Source: a virus
Virus record (IMG/VR): IMGVR_UViG_3300037210_000002
Coordinates: 1-25,785 of that record
DNA: 25,785 nucleotides
Reading direction: 5' to 3' (one strand)
The translations under genes were made by a program, and so were the position numbers. The stretch's first letter is position 1; every line of letters begins with the position of its first letter. Positions 5,785 through 11,844 of this stretch are shown in pieces. The notes beneath the pieces are model-generated. The model was given only the letters and a program-made list of their open reading frames with translations. It ran no database searches and was not told the origin of the DNA.

Positions 5785-5996
5785 TGCGCACAAGTCATGC
5801 ACAAGTCATGCAGTGCACGGATGAAAATAGCTCTCTATCTCTGATAGAGAGAGCCTATGCACAACCTAGATGCACAACTCTACCCGTGCACTACCGATGC
5901 CCAACGTCCCACGGAACCCACTCGTTACCGTCCAGGCTAGGCTCGCAGAGGAGGCCGCACATGCGTGAGAACGTCAAGCAGATTGGGATAGCGTGA
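5784..5996 (+). CDS. Questionable 70-aa ORF across the repeat region
   Basis: ATG 5784 overlaps the previous TAA (TAATG) with GGGAGGAG upstream, and the frame runs to TGA 5994-5996, one base before the helicase start. The DNA under it is unlike its neighbours: lower G/C, tandem 11-bp repeats and an inverted repeat, and the peptide has no recognisable features (many His, Cys, Ser). A much shorter frame, ATG 5961 to the same stop (11 residues), has an excellent AGAGGAGG site at 5947-5954. Translation here may serve mainly to couple the helicase gene; the segment may instead be the replication origin. Confidence 0.3.
   Translation: MRTSHAQVMQCTDENSSLSLIERAYAQPRCTTLPVHYRCPTSHGTHSLPSRLGSQRRPHMRENVKQIGIA
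5788..5891. other. Candidate replication origin: iteron-like repeats and inverted repeat
   Basis: Two exact tandem copies of GCACAAGTCAT lie at 5788-5798 and 5799-5809. ATGCACAAC occurs at 5857-5865 and 5870-5878, 13 bp apart. The palindrome GTGCAC occurs at 5813-5818 and 5886-5891. Between them is a perfect 9-bp inverted repeat with a 3-nt loop (5831-5851). The common core TGCACAA therefore recurs through about 100 bp of A/T-richer DNA directly behind the RepA/DnaB-like ATPase gene. This combination is typical of iteron-type origins, but origin activity is inference. Confidence 0.5.
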
Positions 5997-5997
5997 G

Positions 5998-7383
5998 ATG
6001 AACTACTCCGACTTCCTGGACCGAAAGACGCAAGGCGGATCAGACTCCGGCTTTGCGCCGATCTGGCAGCCGGACTTTCTGTTACCGTTCCAGGCTCAAC
6101 TCGTGGAGTGGGCGACGCGCAAAGGCCGCGCGGCCATCTTCGCGGACTGCGGACTCGGTAAGACCCCGATGCAGCTCGTATGGGCCGAGAACGTGGTCCG
6201 CAAGCTGAACAAGCCGGTGCTAATCGTGACCCCTCTAGCGGTCGCATGGCAGACGGTCCAAGAGGGCGCGAAGTTCGGCCTTGAAGTCGTCTACTCAAAG
6301 GACGGCAAGCCGCGCGGTGATCTGACCGTGACCAACTACGAACGGTTGGAGAAGTTTGACCGCAACGACTATGGCGGGTGCGTGGCGGATGAGTCGAGCG
6401 CAATCAAAGCCTTCGACGGCGTGCGCCGGCAGATCGTGACCGACTTTCTGCGCAAGATGGAATACCGACTGTTGTGCACCGCGACGGCCGCGCCGAACGA
6501 TTACATCGAACTTGGCACGTCATCCGAGGCACTGGGCGAACTCGGCCATATGGACATGCTCAATCGGTTCTTCAAGAACGACATGAATAACTCCGCTACC
6601 CGTGGCGGCCGCAATCGCTGGGCAGGCAAAGACAAGTTCGGCGCGCCCAAGTGGCGCTTTAAGGGCCATGCCGAAGAGCCGTTCTGGCGTTGGGTCGCAT
6701 CTTGGGCGCGAGCGATGCGCAAGCCGTCCGACTTTGGGTTTGACGATGATGGGTTCATCCTGCCCGAGCTTCAGCACCGGCTCCACATCGTAGAGAGCAT
6801 GTATCACCCCGAGGGCACGATGTTCGCCCTACCTGCCGTGGGGCTGGATGAGGAGCGGGACGAACTCCGGGCAACCCTGAATGAGCGATGCGAACAGGTG
6901 GCGCAACTAGTCAACCATGACCAGCCGGCCGTAGCGTGGTGCCACCTGAATGCCGAAGGGGACTTGCTCGAAAAGCTCATCCCCGGCGCGGTCCAGGTGT
7001 CGGGCTCCGACTCGCTCGACGCCAAGGAAGAGGCGCTGCATGCCTTCAGCCGGGGGGATGTCCGGGTCCTGGTCACAAAACCGAAGATCGGCGCATGGGG
7101 ATTGAACTGGCAGCACTGCGCGCATATGACCTTCTTTCCGAGTCACAGTTACGAGCAGTACTACCAAGCCGTGAGGCGTTCCTGGAGGTTCGGTCAGAAA
7201 CGGCCGGTCATGGTTGATATCGTGACCACGGAGGGCGGAAAGAACGCGCTCGTCAACCTCGAGCGCAAGGCGCAGCAGGCAGACAAGATGTTCGACCGAC
7301 TCATCCTGCACATGCGCGACGCGGTGCACATTGAGCGGACCAACAAGCGAACAGTGGAGATGGGAGTCCCGGCATGGCTGTAG
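5998..7383 (+). CDS. SNF2/DEAD-type superfamily 2 helicase, 461 aa
   Basis: Helicase motifs appear in order: motif I DCGLGKTP (50-57), Ia VLIVTPLAVAWQT (74-86), II DESS (131-134), III TATAAPNDYIELG (161-173), then in the second RecA lobe VLVTKPKIGAWGLNW (356-370) and motif VI QAVRRSWRFGQKRPV (389-403). The DESS box and the RSWRFGQ motif are characteristic of compact phage SNF2-like ATPases. It is predicted to translocate on double-stranded DNA, for replication, recombination or remodelling. The gene directly precedes and overlaps by 10 nt a DNA methyltransferase. The start ATG 5998 lies one base after the previous stop. Confidence 0.93.
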   Translation: MNYSDFLDRKTQGGSDSGFAPIWQPDFLLPFQAQLVEWATRKGRAAIFADCGLGKTPMQLVWAENVVRKLNKPVLIVTPLAVAWQTVQEGAKFGLEVVYSKDGKPRGDLTVTNYERLEKFDRNDYGGCVADESSAIKAFDGVRRQIVTDFLRKMEYRLLCTATAAPNDYIELGTSSEALGELGHMDMLNRFFKNDMNNSATRGGRNRWAGKDKFGAPKWRFKGHAEEPFWRWVASWARAMRKPSDFGFDDDGFILPELQHRLHIVESMYHPEGTMFALPAVGLDEERDELRATLNERCEQVAQLVNHDQPAVAWCHLNAEGDLLEKLIPGAVQVSGSDSLDAKEEALHAFSRGDVRVLVTKPKIGAWGLNWQHCAHMTFFPSHSYEQYYQAVRRSWRFGQKRPVMVDIVTTEGGKNALVNLERKAQQADKMFDRLILHMRDAVHIERTNKRTVEMGVPAWL

Positions 7384-8345
7384 CAGATCAGAAGATCACT
7401 GACCAATTCGCCATCTACAACGGCGACTGCATCGAGGTCATGGCCGACCTGCCGAATGACTCGGTACACCTGTCGGTCTATTCTCCTCCGTTCGCAGGGC
7501 TGTATATCTACAGCTCGGACGAACGGGACCTATCGAATAGCCGCGACTACGCGGAGTTCTTCGCACATTACGACTTCGTAGTTCGGGAACTCCACCGGCT
7601 CACGATGCCCGGTCGCATGACCGCCGTGCATTGCATGGACGTTCCAACGGGAAACACCGGTCGGGACGCACTAACCGACTTCCCCGGCGACATCATTCGA
7701 CAGCACACGAGCCTCGGTTGGGACTACGTGGCCCGCTACCATGTTTGGAAAGAGCCCCTGACCGTCCGCAATCGAACAATGGTCAAGAGCCTTGCCCATC
7801 AGATGATCGTCGAGGACTCGTCGCGTTGCTCGTGCGCATCGGCCGACTACCTGCTGATCTTCCGCAAGCGCGGCGAGAACCCCGTCCCGATTACTCACCC
7901 GCAAGGCTTGACCGAGTATGCCGGCGAGCGACAGATGCCGGCCGATGTGCTGGCCTACAAAGGTTGGACCGGCAAGCAGATCGAGAACCGCTACTCGCAC
8001 TGGATATGGCGACAGTACGCATCCGCGTTCTGGGATGACGTGAGACTCGATCGGGTCCTGCCATTTCGTGAGGCTCGCGACGAAGAGGACGAGAAGCACG
8101 TCCATCCGCTGCAACTCGACGTGATAGACCGGGCGCTCGTGCTTTGGTCGAACCCCGGCGAGACGGTCCTCACCCCATTCATGGGAGTGGGATCGGAGGT
8201 CTACTCGGCTGTGCGTCAGGGCCGTAAGGGCATCGGGGTGGAACTCAAACCGTCCTACTATCGTCAAGCCGTCAAGAACCTCGCCGCCCTGGCCGTGGCG
8301 CATGAGGATCAGTCATGGCTAGAGACTGCGGAGATGGCCGAATGA
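7374..8345 (+). CDS. DNA methyltransferase, beta-class (SPPF type), 323 aa
   Basis: The catalytic motif IV SPPF (37-40) follows an N-terminal GDCIEVMADLPNDSVHL segment, and the AdoMet-binding region comes at the C-terminus: TPFMGVGSEVY (267-277) and GRKGIGVEL (283-291). This order defines the beta-class amino-methyltransferases. SPP(F/Y) in motif IV is more typical of N4-cytosine than N6-adenine enzymes, so m4C is the better guess. The usual DPFxGxG is TPFMGVG here, a mild departure. It overlaps the helicase gene by 10 nt and the MazG-like gene by 4 nt. A likely role is protecting phage DNA from host restriction. Confidence 0.92.
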   Translation: MAVADQKITDQFAIYNGDCIEVMADLPNDSVHLSVYSPPFAGLYIYSSDERDLSNSRDYAEFFAHYDFVVRELHRLTMPGRMTAVHCMDVPTGNTGRDALTDFPGDIIRQHTSLGWDYVARYHVWKEPLTVRNRTMVKSLAHQMIVEDSSRCSCASADYLLIFRKRGENPVPITHPQGLTEYAGERQMPADVLAYKGWTGKQIENRYSHWIWRQYASAFWDDVRLDRVLPFREARDEEDEKHVHPLQLDVIDRALVLWSNPGETVLTPFMGVGSEVYSAVRQGRKGIGVELKPSYYRQAVKNLAALAVAHEDQSWLETAEMAE

Positions 8346-8617
8346 TCCGCGACCGCCTCGAAGATACCGGCCCGGCTCATGACGAGTTCGCCGAGAACGC
8401 GCTAGTAGTCAGAATGGCCGCCCGCATGCGAACCAAGCTTGCCGCCAACCGGCATAAGCGCCACTGGCGCGACCCGGAGGTAACAGACGCCTACCTCTTG
8501 GAACGTCTCCGGGAGGAGGTCACCGAATTGGAGTACGCCATCATGGCCGGCGAGGCGCGATGGCCGGAGGCAGCCGACGTGGCGAACATTGCCGCGATGC
8601 TGGCCGACCGACAATGA
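8342..8617 (+). CDS. MazG-like all-alpha NTP pyrophosphohydrolase, 91 aa
   Basis: The metal-binding signature of the all-alpha NTP-PPase superfamily is visible: E58-E59-x2-E62 in LREEVTELEYAI, then E76-x2-D79 in EAADVANIAAM, with a preceding KRHW segment. The length suits the minimal phage members. The expected reaction is hydrolysis of an NTP or dNTP to the monophosphate plus pyrophosphate, for nucleotide pool control or removal of non-canonical nucleotides. Start ATG 8342 overlaps the methyltransferase stop (ATGA); the longer frame from 8315 is less likely. Confidence 0.82.
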   Translation: MIRDRLEDTGPAHDEFAENALVVRMAARMRTKLAANRHKRHWRDPEVTDAYLLERLREEVTELEYAIMAGEARWPEAADVANIAAMLADRQ

Positions 8618-9024
8618 CTACCGACCTAGCCCGCTACCGCGCCGCACTCAACGGCTCAGACTCCGAAGAAGTTCTCGCCTTTCAACTCAAGGCCGCGGGC
8701 ATCGGGTTCGAGCGTCAGTATCCCTGGCCGCTAGTCCTGAAAGAGGCCGGCCGCCCATTCCCCACGAGCCCAACAGGCAAGCCTCGCCGATGGACGTCAG
8801 ACTTCTACGTGGGACGTAACCTCCTGGTCGAGATAGACGGTCAGGTATGGCACAAGGGCGGCCACACATCCGGTCAAGGCTACACAGACGACCGCGAGAA
8901 GGACTCCGAAGCCCTATGCGCCGGATACCGGACGCTCAGAGTCACCGGGGCTCAGGTGGAGTCGGGCATCGTGCTCACTTGGATCGAGCGGCTCCTGGCA
9001 GGAGTAGACTCCCACCGTGACTAG
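8614..9024 (+). CDS. VSR/DUF559-like PD-(D/E)XK endonuclease, 136 aa
   Basis: The core WTSDFYVGRNLLVEIDGQVW (60-79) contains D63 and E73-x-D75, the acidic residues of a PD-(D/E)XK nuclease of the VSR/short-patch type, with an early Glu pair (E18-E19) that may complete the site and a C-terminal YRTLRVTGAQVESG strand-turn segment typical of these proteins. The enzyme is expected to cut or nick DNA, perhaps at junctions or mismatches. The start at 8614 overlaps the MazG-like stop by 4 nt. Its place right behind a methyltransferase is suggestive of a restriction-like pair, but sequence specificity cannot be read here. Confidence 0.78.
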   Translation: MTTDLARYRAALNGSDSEEVLAFQLKAAGIGFERQYPWPLVLKEAGRPFPTSPTGKPRRWTSDFYVGRNLLVEIDGQVWHKGGHTSGQGYTDDREKDSEALCAGYRTLRVTGAQVESGIVLTWIERLLAGVDSHRD

Positions 9025-9039
9025 ACTAGGAGATGCGAC

Positions 9040-9282
9040 ATGAGCGCATTGACCGACCGAAGCGACAGATCACTCCGCGCCTACCCGATGCTGACGAAAC
9101 CACCCTCTCGCCAGCGGTCGGAGGGGCTATCGAATGGCTGCGTTGCGGTCACTCGCTGGAATACAGCGGAACTGCATCAAATCATCCCCTCGTTGGTCCC
9201 CTATCATCAGGGCAAGATCGGCCACCGAGGCAGCCTGCCGCCTCAGAGGATGCTAGGCGATGTGACCGGGACCGCAAAGTGA
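9040..9282 (+). CDS. Hypothetical protein, 80 aa
   Basis: AGGAG at 9028-9032 lies 7 nt before ATG 9040, the spacing expected, while a competing frame starting at ATG 9033 would leave no spacer. Third positions in the 9040 frame are clearly more G/C-rich than in the competing frame. The stop TGA overlaps the next GTG (GTGA), as in most junctions here. The protein is basic and Ser/Arg-rich without a recognised domain (RSLRAYPMLTKPPSRQRS). Confidence 0.55.
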   Translation: MSALTDRSDRSLRAYPMLTKPPSRQRSEGLSNGCVAVTRWNTAELHQIIPSLVPYHQGKIGHRGSLPPQRMLGDVTGTAK

Positions 9283-9467
9283 GCGACGACAATTTTCGAG
9301 TGGGTAAGCAGCCATGCGGCTCGTTCACGTACCGCACGGTGCTCCCCATGATGCCCGATCCACCCTGCCGAAAGGACGGCTGCATTGCGCGAGTGCGCTA
9401 CTGTGAATGTTGCTCCGCACTTCACCACTCGGGCGGGCTCCAAACCTGTCCGGTCAAGGAGGCGTAA
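9279..9467 (+). CDS. Cys-rich microprotein, 62 aa
   Basis: GTG 9279 gives a GTGA overlap with the preceding stop and splits this gene from a longer 9033-9467 frame. It encodes many cysteines (GKQPCGSF, PPCRKDGC, RYCECCSALHH, TCPVKEA) that could form one or two zinc sites. It ends in a TAATG overlap with the next gene. No family is recognised; it may be a small metal-binding regulator or adaptor. Confidence 0.55.
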   Translation: MSDDNFRVGKQPCGSFTYRTVLPMMPDPPCRKDGCIARVRYCECCSALHHSGGLQTCPVKEA

Positions 9468-9715
9468 TGGGCAAGCTAAGAGACGCCGTAGTCGCGGCTG
9501 ACAGGCCCGTCCGGGTGTTATGTACTGTGGCTCTACTCCGGGCGCAACTCTCCAAGGAGGACAGGGCTGAACTGGACGGACTGCTCGCGGAGGACATCGA
9601 GGCCTCCATACTCGCCGAGCAAATCAGGCTCGTTCACGGGTTCGTCGTCAAGCCTGCCGTGCTGCGTCGTCACCGTGCGGGGGGATGCAAATGCGCACCA
9701 ACGCTACAGGTCTAG
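9467..9715 (+). CDS. Small helix-turn-helix-like protein, 82 aa
   Basis: Start ATG 9467 overlaps the preceding TAA and has AAGGAGG just upstream. The pattern KEDRAELDGLLAEDIEASILAEQI followed by VVKPAVLRRHRAGGCKC resembles a group of short phage HTH proteins whose recognition helix ends in a basic RRHR-x-G-x-C-x-C tail. A DNA-binding regulator is therefore likely. It lies just before a tiny ORF and the metallophosphoesterase. Confidence 0.6.
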   Translation: MGKLRDAVVAADRPVRVLCTVALLRAQLSKEDRAELDGLLAEDIEASILAEQIRLVHGFVVKPAVLRRHRAGGCKCAPTLQV

Positions 9716-9762
9716 TACGCTGCGGGACAAAGAAGCGTAGTGGTGCCCCATGCCAGCTCTGA
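9691..9762 (+). CDS. 23-codon ORF resembling a truncated zinc-knuckle domain
   Basis: ATG 9691, behind a G-run (GGGGGG, 9679-9684), starts an ORF ending TGA 9760-9762 inside the start region of the phosphoesterase gene. Its RCGTKKRSGAPCQL segment is the same C-G-x-(K/R)-x-G-x-P-C-Q pattern as residues 10-29 of the small-terminase candidate at 11176, but the ORF stops just after PCQL. It overlaps both neighbours. It may be a genuine micropeptide, a translational coupler, or the decayed start of a zinc-knuckle gene. Confidence 0.35.
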   Translation: MRTNATGLVRCGTKKRSGAPCQL

Positions 9763-10802
9763 GAGATGCCGTCGAGTCGGCTACGGAGATCGAGGGGCTA
9801 CGCAAGTCCCTCCATAACACCCTGCTGGCACTCGACAAGGCCAGGACAACCAAGACCGATCTAGTGGAGGCGGTCTACCGTGCGAGTCTTGACGCCTTCC
9901 GGGGCATCGACATTCCGCCCGTTCCAAAGCCTGCGGTCGATCATCGTCGCGGCCACGAGGAAGTCGCCGTGCTGGTTCTGTCGGACTGGCAACTCGGCAA
10001 GAAAACGCCGACTTACGACTCCGAGGTCTGCGCCCAACGCATCCAAGCATTGACCCAGAAAGTCAAAGAGATAGTGGCCCTGCACTCTAAGTCCCGACCC
10101 GTCAAAGAACTGCACTGTTTGACGATTGGCGATCTCCTGGAAGGAGAACTAGTTTTCCCCGGCCAGGCTCATCGCATCGACGCATCGCTGTACCGCCAAC
10201 TCGCTACCGGCACGGCGCTGTACGTCAACCTCTTGCGCAGTCTCGCAAGTACATTTCGTGTAGTCACGGCATGGGAAGTAGACGGGAACCATGGCGCCAT
10301 CGGCGGATCGCAAAGACGCGAGATGCACCCCGAGACGAACGCCGACCGCATCCTGTACCACTTCGCCGCCGAACTGACCAAGGACGAGCCGCGCATCGTC
10401 CATCACATGACCGATCCGGTAGGCGAGGCGAACTGGTATCACGTCGCAGCCATCGGCAAATATCGGAGCCTCCTCATTCACGGGCAGGAGTTTCGCGGAA
10501 CCGCGGGGATGCCGTGGTACTCGATCCAGAAGCACGTCGGCGGCTGGGCGCTCGGCGCAATCGATGACTTCGCGGTGGGGTTCAACGCCGGCGGCGACGT
10601 GGACATCGACTGCGGGCACTGGCACCAGCCGACTCGGCTGACCCTCAACCATGTGACGTTTCGCTGCAACGGCTCCACGGAGTCGTACAACACCTATGCG
10701 CAGCAACAGCTCGCATCCGTGGGGCGTCCCTCTCAATCGCTACGTTTCGTTGACCCCGTGAAGGGCCGCGTCACGGCTGAGTACGTGCTCTACCTCGACT
10801 GA
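9750..10802 (+). CDS. Calcineurin-like metallophosphoesterase (SbcD/Mre11-like), 350 aa
   Basis: The five metal-ligand motifs of the superfamily are present: SDWQLGK (78-84; D-x-Q in place of D-x-H), GD (127-128), GNH (179-181), HG (244-245) and GHWH (289-292). A helical N-terminal segment of about 60 residues precedes the domain. Gln for His in the first motif is seen in some phage members. Likely substrates are DNA ends or hairpins, as for SbcD, but a nucleotide phosphatase role is possible. The ATG at 9750 is the first after an in-frame stop at 9738; its ribosome site is weak, so it may rely on coupling with the tiny ORF overlapping it. Confidence 0.88.
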   Translation: MPALRDAVESATEIEGLRKSLHNTLLALDKARTTKTDLVEAVYRASLDAFRGIDIPPVPKPAVDHRRGHEEVAVLVLSDWQLGKKTPTYDSEVCAQRIQALTQKVKEIVALHSKSRPVKELHCLTIGDLLEGELVFPGQAHRIDASLYRQLATGTALYVNLLRSLASTFRVVTAWEVDGNHGAIGGSQRREMHPETNADRILYHFAAELTKDEPRIVHHMTDPVGEANWYHVAAIGKYRSLLIHGQEFRGTAGMPWYSIQKHVGGWALGAIDDFAVGFNAGGDVDIDCGHWHQPTRLTLNHVTFRCNGSTESYNTYAQQQLASVGRPSQSLRFVDPVKGRVTAEYVLYLD

Positions 10803-10918
10803 TGAGCAACTGCAAACGCCGCCGCGCAGCCGTTGCCAACGCACACGTATCGGTTACTATCCCGCAGAATGTAGGTTTGCAACTGACTATCCCTCATCCC
10901 GGCATTGCAGGAGGTTAG
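10802..10918 (+). CDS. Small basic protein, 38 aa
   Basis: ATG 10802 overlaps the phosphoesterase stop (TGATG). The peptide has a basic start (CKRRRAAVANAHV) and a hydrophobic end (LQLTIPHPGIAGG). The gene stops within the GGAGGTTAG segment that supplies the ribosome site for the next gene. No family is recognised. It is short but well placed, so it may be real or simply a coupling ORF. Confidence 0.4.
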   Translation: MSNCKRRRAAVANAHVSVTIPQNVGLQLTIPHPGIAGG

Positions 10919-10921
10919 AAG

Positions 10922-11086
10922 ATGACGCTCGTGTTGCTGATCGCCGGTTGGATGGTGCTGAATGTCCTCGTCCTTCTCTGGGCGCTCGTGCTCGATCAAC
11001 GAGTCGAGCGGCACTGCGACCCGGCCAAGACGTGCGGCGGCGTAGCGGGTAAGTGGCGCGACGACGGGCAGCGTTGGCGAGAGTAG
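10922..11086 (+). CDS. Small single-pass membrane protein, 54 aa
   Basis: ATG 10922 follows AGGAGG by 8 nt. Residues 2-24 are an uninterrupted hydrophobic helix (LVLLIAGWMVLNVLVLLWAL) followed by a charged C-terminus with two Cys (ERHCDPAKTCGG) and a Trp-rich end. A single membrane-spanning protein with a short soluble tail is predicted. Small membrane proteins are common in phages (holin-like, exclusion or accessory), but nothing here assigns a role. Confidence 0.65.
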   Translation: MTLVLLIAGWMVLNVLVLLWALVLDQRVERHCDPAKTCGGVAGKWRDDGQRWRE

Positions 11087-11095
11087 GATGACGCC

Positions 11096-11179
11096 ATGAC
11101 CGCTCCCAACGGACAGACCACCTCGCACCGAGTAGAGTCGCACGCGGTCCCCGGCACCGCGGCGGGTCATCCGCGATGA
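11096..11179 (+). CDS. Possible micropeptide, 27 aa
   Basis: ATG 11096 to TGA 11177-11179, whose TGA overlaps the start of the small-terminase candidate (ATGA). A weak GTAGGA lies upstream. The product is polar (TSHRVESHAVPGTAAGHPR) and has no recognised domain. The ATGA overlap is the best argument for translation; it could act only to couple the next gene. Confidence 0.35.
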   Translation: MTAPNGQTTSHRVESHAVPGTAAGHPR

Positions 11180-11844
11180 AGCCATTCGACTCCGAAACGA
11201 TGTGCGGCGCTACGATCCGTCGCGGTCATGACAGTGACGGGGTTGGCGGACGGCCTTGCCAGAGGCCTAAAGGGTGGGGAACGAGCCACGCTAGCACTGG
11301 GCTGTGCAAGCTCCACCTTGGCTCAACCGCGGGCATGACGCGCGCTGCTGCGACTGAGGGCGCGACCAAAGCGCTCGCAAGGCTGGGCCAGCCGATAGCC
11401 ACCAACCCACAGCAAGCGTTGCTCGATCTGGTGTCAGAGGCAGCCGGCAACGTCGCATTCCTCCGCGAGCAGGCCGGCGGCATGGGAGTCAACCTCACCC
11501 TGAACGCGTCGGAGGTATCCGCACGCGCCACAGACATCTCAGTCGAGATGGACGGCGAGCTTACTGAGGTGCACTCGCGCGTCGTCACGATCCGCGAAGA
11601 CGTACGGGCGCTGGTGAAGCTCTACGGCGAGTGGTGCGACCGCCTCGCCAACTACGCCAAGGAAGCCATCAAGGCAGGCATCGCAGAGCGCGAGATCGCG
11701 CTGGTAGAGGCGCAGGCCGATCTAGTGGCGCGTGTCATCGTGCGGGCGCTGGAAGGCTTGCCGGATGCCGAGTTTGAGCGGCGCAAGATGGACGCAATGG
11801 ACGAACTGGTACGGGTGAAGGTGCTACCCGGAAGCCGCAACTAA
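11176..11844 (+). CDS. Probable small terminase subunit (zinc-knuckle, HGGxSTG-like), 222 aa
   Basis: The N-terminus holds C10-G-x-x-I-R-R-G, then GRPCQRP (C28), then TGLCKLHLGSTAG (C44, H47). This is the Cys/His cluster of phage proteins usually carrying HGGxSTG; here the HGG is replaced by HLG. The rest is helical (residues 75-215). Such proteins are often encoded next to the large terminase and are annotated as small terminase subunits, as is the case here (TAATG overlap with the next gene). The expected role is recognition of the packaging site on phage DNA. The assignment rests on position and the N-terminal pattern. Confidence 0.65.
   Translation: MKPFDSETMCGATIRRGHDSDGVGGRPCQRPKGWGTSHASTGLCKLHLGSTAGMTRAAATEGATKALARLGQPIATNPQQALLDLVSEAAGNVAFLREQAGGMGVNLTLNASEVSARATDISVEMDGELTEVHSRVVTIREDVRALVKLYGEWCDRLANYAKEAIKAGIAEREIALVEAQADLVARVIVRALEGLPDAEFERRKMDAMDELVRVKVLPGSRN

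Noticed and set aside
5301-5996. 231-residue plus-strand ORF extending the repeat-region frame upstream
   Set aside because: Most of it overlaps the replicative ATPase in another frame and is Gly/Arg/Pro-rich. Only the part after ATG 5784 is considered possible.
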